DNA of 64,000 bases, taken from NCBI GenBank assembly GCA_002786025.1, contig NHNW01000018.1, forward strand, positions 709,483 to 773,482, given 5' to 3'. This document shows, one piece after another, positions 59,039 to 64,000 of the stretch. Under the pieces are notes generated by a model. That model was not told where the DNA came from. It worked only from the letters and a program-made list of their open reading frames with translations, and ran no database searches. The translations under genes and the position numbers were made by a program. How positions within the stretch are numbered: the stretch's first letter is position 1; every line of letters begins with the position of its first letter. The stretch is from Zasmidium citrigriseum. Lineage: Eukaryota > Ascomycota > Dothideomycetes > Mycosphaerellales > Mycosphaerellaceae.

Positions 59039-59249
59039 TATAAGGATATCTAAGCTAAGAGAGCCTAAGATAGCGATCTATAGCCTCTCCGCTAGTACTC
59101 CGAGGCTATACTAGTATCTAACTAGAGGCTTAGCGCCTATACTACTTTTTAGGAGGTTTCTACTTCTCCTCTTTCGCTCCTTAGATAATACTTAATCGGA
59201 TATTCGTACTACTTACTTATATCGCTATTTCCTACTCTACGCCCTTATA
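59039..59249 (+). repeat. 3' LTR of the Gypsy element
   Basis: 211 bp, same length as the 5' LTR and different from it at 8 positions by my reading, all transitions. Confidence 0.9.
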
Positions 59250-62200
59250 AGATACCTAAGCCTTAAGATTCTAATAATAAGAAAAAGTCTAAATTAATAA
59301 AGGGTAAGTTAAAGAGTAGGAGGAGATCTACCTATAAGAAAAGCGTAGCTACGTAAGGTAAAGAAGATATTAATTAAGGGGAACTACTTAAGGAATACTA
59401 GTATAGTAAAGAAAGCTTAAGTTAGGCTAGAGCCGCTATTACTAATACTAGATAAAGAGGGCTTATCTCTAATAGTATTATCTTTAACTCTAGAACCTCT
59501 TATTACTTCTTAAATAAGTAATTATAGTTTAAATCTATAGAGCGCTTAAGTAAGCTAATTAACTTCTTATAAGCTATAGGAACTTTAAGCTATATATATA
59601 AGGGAGTAGTTAGGCTTTACTTAAAGACTAAGAAAGGCTATAAGACTAAGATAAAGCTTATAAATACGCTCTACTTACCCTACTTATATTATAACTTAAT
59701 CTTAAAGGGTAGACTTAAGCGTAAAGGCAATATTACTTAAAATAAGTATACTAGAGATCTTATAAAGGATAGTAAAGTTATTAGGAACATAATACTAATT
59801 ATAGATGTTAATATACTATAGGGAGTCTAATTTCCTACTCCTAAAGGCTAGATTCTAACATCTACTACTAAAATTATTATACTAGCTATAAGGGACTCTA
59901 AATAAGTTACTATATTATAGTATAAAAGACTTAGCTATATTAGGGTAAAGATCCTTAACCTTACTAAGAACTTTACCTAGGGAATAAAGAATATTAATAC
60001 TTCCCTCCTAGATTATTATAAGACTTATAAACTAGTAAGATCTTAAAGAAAAGTCTTAAGATAGCCTAGGCTAAAGCCTAAGATAGCTCTTAATAAGATC
60101 TATATAGATTTAGTAGGCCTAATTACGCTACTAACTCTTTAAGGGCATTAATAGCTATATATTTTAATAGATATAAAGACTAGAATACGCTTTACCTTTA
60201 CTATAAAGATAAAGAAGGATATTATAGTAAAAATTTAGTACTTTATAAATAAATTAATTACTTAGTACTATAGGTACCTAAAGATCTTCTTCTCCGATAG
60301 TAGAGGGGAGTTTATTAATATAGAGCTAGCTTAAATAGCTACTTAACTTAGGCTTAGGTAGGATATATCTACCCTATATATACCTAAGTAAAATAGAATT
60401 ATAGAGTTATCTAATAAGTCTATTTTATTTAGAGTAAGATCTATACTAGTTAGTATAAGCCTCCTAAGATAGCTCTAGGATTATATAGTCTAGTACGTAA
60501 TCCTCCTAGCTAATATCTTAGGAAATATACGGATTAAGGATATACTAATAAAGCTATTCCTTAATAACTTAAAGGCTAGAGATTCTAGCTTTAAAGACTT
60601 AACTACGCTTAAGATCTTTAGTTATAAAGCCTTTATTTATATTCTAGTATAAAGGAGACTTAAGTTAGCTAAATTTAATACTAGGGCTATTATTACCTAG
60701 TTTATAGGCTTCTAAGAGAACTCTATAATAAACTATATCTACTAAAGAGCTAACTAGAACTATAAGAAGAAAATCTAGGTTAATAAGTTCTTTATATCCT
60801 CTTATATAACTTTTAATAAGTATAAAATATATAGCTATTATATTATACGCTATTAGAATATGCCTAAGCCTCTTATAGCTTAGGGGGAGATTTTTAATAA
60901 GAGCTTATAAGAGCTATAAGAACCTTAGGATTCCTAATAGTATCCTCTACTTAGGCCTATTATTTAAGAGATATTTAAGGACTAGGAGGAGCTAGTACTT
61001 TCTTAAGATATACTACGAGCACCTTAATAAGCTCTAATTATAGAGTAACCTCTAATTATAGAGCAAATCCCTAGGACTATAGAACTACTATATAATATAA
61101 TATTATAGTAAAGTTTATAGCCTAAACTTAATTTTAACCTTACCTCCTCTTAAGCCTAGCCTTCTAGAATATAAAATAGAGAGTTTAAGTAGTTAATAAG
61201 ATAAACTAAGACCTATATAGCTTAAAACTATTAACCTAAGACTTAAGAAGCTTAGAATTAACCCCTAGAAGATTAAGATACCTAGGAAGAAACTATAGAG
61301 TAGTTTAATATACCTTAGACTCCCTTTAAGCCTACTTAAGTAACTAGGAAAAGGAAGAGAATACCTAAACCTAAAATTAAAAGGAAAAGTATAAGGTCTA
61401 GAAGGTAAGTTACTATCTATAACTATAAGGATATAGACTTAAATAGCCTAGTATATATAGGAGGAGCTTTAAAGAGATACTCTAATCCTAAAACTATCTA
61501 AGAGGCTCTTACTACTAGTAATCCTTAGTATAAGTAGTAGAGGAAAGCTATAGTTAAAGAGATTAAGTCTTTATAAGATATAGATATATTAGATTAGGTT
61601 TATAAAACTTAATTACCTAAAGGAAGAATCCTAATAAAGTATAAATAGGTATTTAAGACTAAGTAGCTTCCTAATAATATTATTAAGAAGTTTAAGGCTA
61701 GATAGACTAGAAAAGGGTTTACTTAAAGGCCTAAAATTAATTTTAAAAAGACATATACTCTAACCCTAAGAGCTATAATAAGTAGAGTATTATTAGCTCT
61801 AGTAGTATAAGAAGTATTATATAGGGCCTAAGTTAATATAGAGACTATATTCCTAATACTAAATCTAGATAGAGATCTCTATATTTATCTACTAATAGAA
61901 CTTAAGGAGTTTAATAGGCTAGGAATAGTTATACGCCTTAAGAAAAGTCTATATAGGCTTAAGTAAGTAGCTATACTATAGTATTAAGAGGTTATTTAAC
62001 TTTTAATTAATCTTAGCTTTAAAAGACTATAGTTAGACCCTTATGTATTTGTCCTTATAGATATAGTTATTATAGTATATATTAATAACTTCTAGATCCT
62101 TAGTAAGTTAAGGGAGAAGATTAACTAGCTCCTAAGTAAGATATAGAAGCGCTAGAAGGTTAAGGAAGTAGAAACTAACCTCTTTCTTAGTATATAATTA

Positions 62201-63190
62201 CTCTAAGATAGTAAGAATAAGTTAAAGCTCTTATAGAGCTATTATACTCTTTAAAAGCTTAAGGGCTATAATCTTAATATAGTACGCTCTATTAAGTACC
62301 CTATAGATAAGATATATAAGCCCTTTAAGGGAGAATACACTCTATAGGACTATACCTTATTTAATAAGATTATTAGAGAACTATAGTACCTCTTAAACTA
62401 TATAAGGCCTAATATCTCCTATATAGTTAATTACTTAGCTAGATTCCTTTAGAATCCCTCTCCTAAGTATATTACTACTACTAAATATATCTAGAGATAT
62501 ATTTCTAGTACTAAGGATAAGGGAATTATCTATAAGAAGACTAAAGGCCTTAATATTAAGGTATTCTTAGATATAGACTTCGCTAGAGATCCCTATACTT
62601 TAAGATCTACTACTAGATTACTTATTAAGATATATAGTACTCTAGTAATCTAGAGATTAAAGATATAAAAGTAAGTTATGCTTTCTAGTACTAAAGCTAA
62701 GTATCTTACTCTTATAGAAATATATAGGGAGCTCTATTAGCTTTATAATTTACTTATTAAACTTAGGCTACTTATTAAGTCTATCCCTAAGTAATTTAAG
62801 ATCTTTATAGATAATAAGTTAGCTATCTCTCTTATTAAGAATTATATAGACTTAAGAAGATCTAGGTATATATCTTTAAGGAACTATTACTATAGGGAGT
62901 AGTATAACTTAGGATTTATTACTATTAAGTACATTAAGACTATAAAGTAAGAGGCTAATACTCTTATAAAGGCTAGAAAGATAAACTAGCTTCTATAATT
63001 ATGTCCTATATACTTATATATATTATACTTATTTAAATCTCTTTTATAACTAGAAACTAGAGACTTAAGACTATTTTTAGTAGTAATATATAAGCCTTTT
63101 TATTCTATAGTATTAAAATTAAATCTAAAAGCTAAAACAACTTTTTAGTATACTAATACTAGGTATCTAGAAAGCATAAAACATTAAAAT
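59250..63190 (+). mobile_element. RIPed Copia retrotransposon, 3' part (integrase, RT, RNase H)
   Basis: Resumes directly after the Gypsy target duplication. Integrase is recognisable from KIYIDLVGLIT (near 60,100) and FFSDSRGEFIN (near 60,290). RT shows VIRLKKSLYRLK (near 61,935) and the catalytic site as YINN (62,078-62,089). RNase H shows VMLSSTKAKYLTLIE (near 62,680). The order INT-RT-RH defines Ty1/Copia. The right edge and right LTR are not resolved; no repeat of the left end is seen. Unlike the Gypsy, this element is poor in CpG as well as CpA/TpG. Confidence 0.75.
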
Positions 63191-64000
63191 ATAAGAGAAG
63201 CTCCTTCCTAAGCTTAACTTTTCCTTCTAAGAGAAATTAAGAGGCTAGAAAATTATTTATATACTATAGAATTAAGCCTAAGTACTACTAATTTAGTTAT
63301 TTCTTAGTAGCTAATACCTATCTAGGTAGTATCCCTAGCTTCCCTTCTTAAAAGTATCCTTAAAATTATCTACTATACGACGAATAGTAGTAGCTATACT
63401 CTTAATAGCCTCCTATCGCGAAGAAGCCTATAAGTAATTAAAGTTAATTATAGCTTAACTACGGCGACTTCTAGAACCTAGGATAAGGAAATTACGAGCC
63501 TAATTAACTCTCTAGCGGTCCCCTAAGGCTAGTAACTAGTTTCTAGAAGCCTTATCCTCCGAAATCTAGCTTACTAGAGATAGTAGAGCGCTATTTATAC
63601 TATAGTTTAAGTCGCTCCTATTCCTACTAGCTTAGGATAAAGAACCTCCTTAACCTCCTAAGCGAGTACCTAGCGTATAGGTACTAAAGGAGTAAGTCTT
63701 ATAGTAATTACTAAAGGTATACTTAATATATACTCCGTAGAAAGTACTTAGGAAAGTAATACAAGCGCTAAATCTAGGGTTTCTACGCTCTTAATACTCC
63801 CTATAGCGGTTATCTTAATTACTAGGCGTATTATAATAGCTATTAATTATAGTATTACCTTAAAAAGTAGCTAGGATAGTTAGAATATAGTATACGCTAC
63901 TTCTAAAGTTAATCTTACTACTAGTAACTATTAAAGGAGTACGTACTATATTATCTAAGCTTAATAAGCCTATCTACTAGCGATTTAGGCTATTCTTTAG
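63190..64000. mobile_element. Further RIPed repeat, class not identified
   Basis: CpG becomes frequent again while CpA/TpG stay almost absent, so this is a different repeat from the Copia. On the reverse strand a Leu/Val-rich frame with only TAG/TAA breaks can be followed over 63,361-63,660, but I cannot assign it. It continues beyond the window. Confidence 0.5.

Larger units (their letters stand above)
51452..59249 (+). mobile_element. Complete nested Ty3/Gypsy chromovirus, RIPed
   Basis: 7,798 bp with two 211-bp LTRs and a 5-bp target duplication AGATA (51,447-51,451 and 59,250-59,254). Order: gag (about 51,960-53,200), protease with IDSGA (Asp codon 53,389), reverse transcriptase (about 54,340-54,730), RNase H, integrase (about 56,000-56,900), and a C-terminal chromodomain (about 57,271-57,395; KVEKIL...YRIRW...DDW). 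The PR-RT-RH-IN order with a chromodomain marks the chromovirus clade, whose chromodomains target integration to heterochromatin. All coding frames are riddled with TAG/TAA. Confidence 0.88.

Overview
The window reads as nuclear DNA of a filamentous ascomycete (Pezizomycotina; a Dothideomycete is my best guess, with no genus implied). The evidence is short GT-AG introns (about 48-310 bp, most of them 50-90), compact genes on both strands, typical fungal gene content (SLN1-type hybrid kinase, NBR1, Shb17-like phosphatase, GPI wall protein), and transposons carrying an extreme repeat-induced point mutation (RIP) signature.

Layout. 1-41,000 is gene-dense euchromatin: a C2 cytokinesis protein (5' end outside the window), a small disordered protein, a membrane-anchored aspartic-protease-like protein, a large GPI-anchored repeat protein, a sedoheptulose-bisphosphatase-like phosphatase, a MOSC protein, UBC12, NBR1, a reticulon, an omega-like GST, a BIR protein, TAM41, a GTPase-RING-patatin fusion, a tRNA-Gly-like sequence, a small zinc-motif protein and an SLN1-type histidine kinase. 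41,816-44,946 is a Mutator-like DNA transposon (MULE) with ~60-bp terminal inverted repeats, fully RIPed. 44,947-50,104 returns to genes: Ran GTPase and a protein with an embedded 76-residue ubiquitin domain. At 50,105 a gene begins that breaks off after about 350 bp. From about 50,460 to the window end the DNA is RIPed repeat: a Copia retrotransposon split by a complete nested Ty3/Gypsy chromovirus (51,452-59,249, 211-bp LTRs, 5-bp target duplication AGATA), followed by another unidentified RIPed repeat.

The genes do not form an obvious cluster or pathway. They are mostly housekeeping: nuclear transport, neddylation, selective autophagy, ER shape, cardiolipin precursor synthesis, chromosome segregation and osmosensing. 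The accessory interest lies in three places. One is the multidomain patatin protein at 30,122-34,984, whose nucleophile position carries Gly. The second is the ubiquitin-embedded protein. The third is the TE block, where CpA/TpG is almost extinct, catalytic and zinc-ligand codons have been changed by transitions without visible frameshifts, and an antisense reading-frame relic lies downstream of the Gypsy pol.

Intron positions were inferred by eye from splice signals, frame continuity and family conservation. No alignment or search was run.
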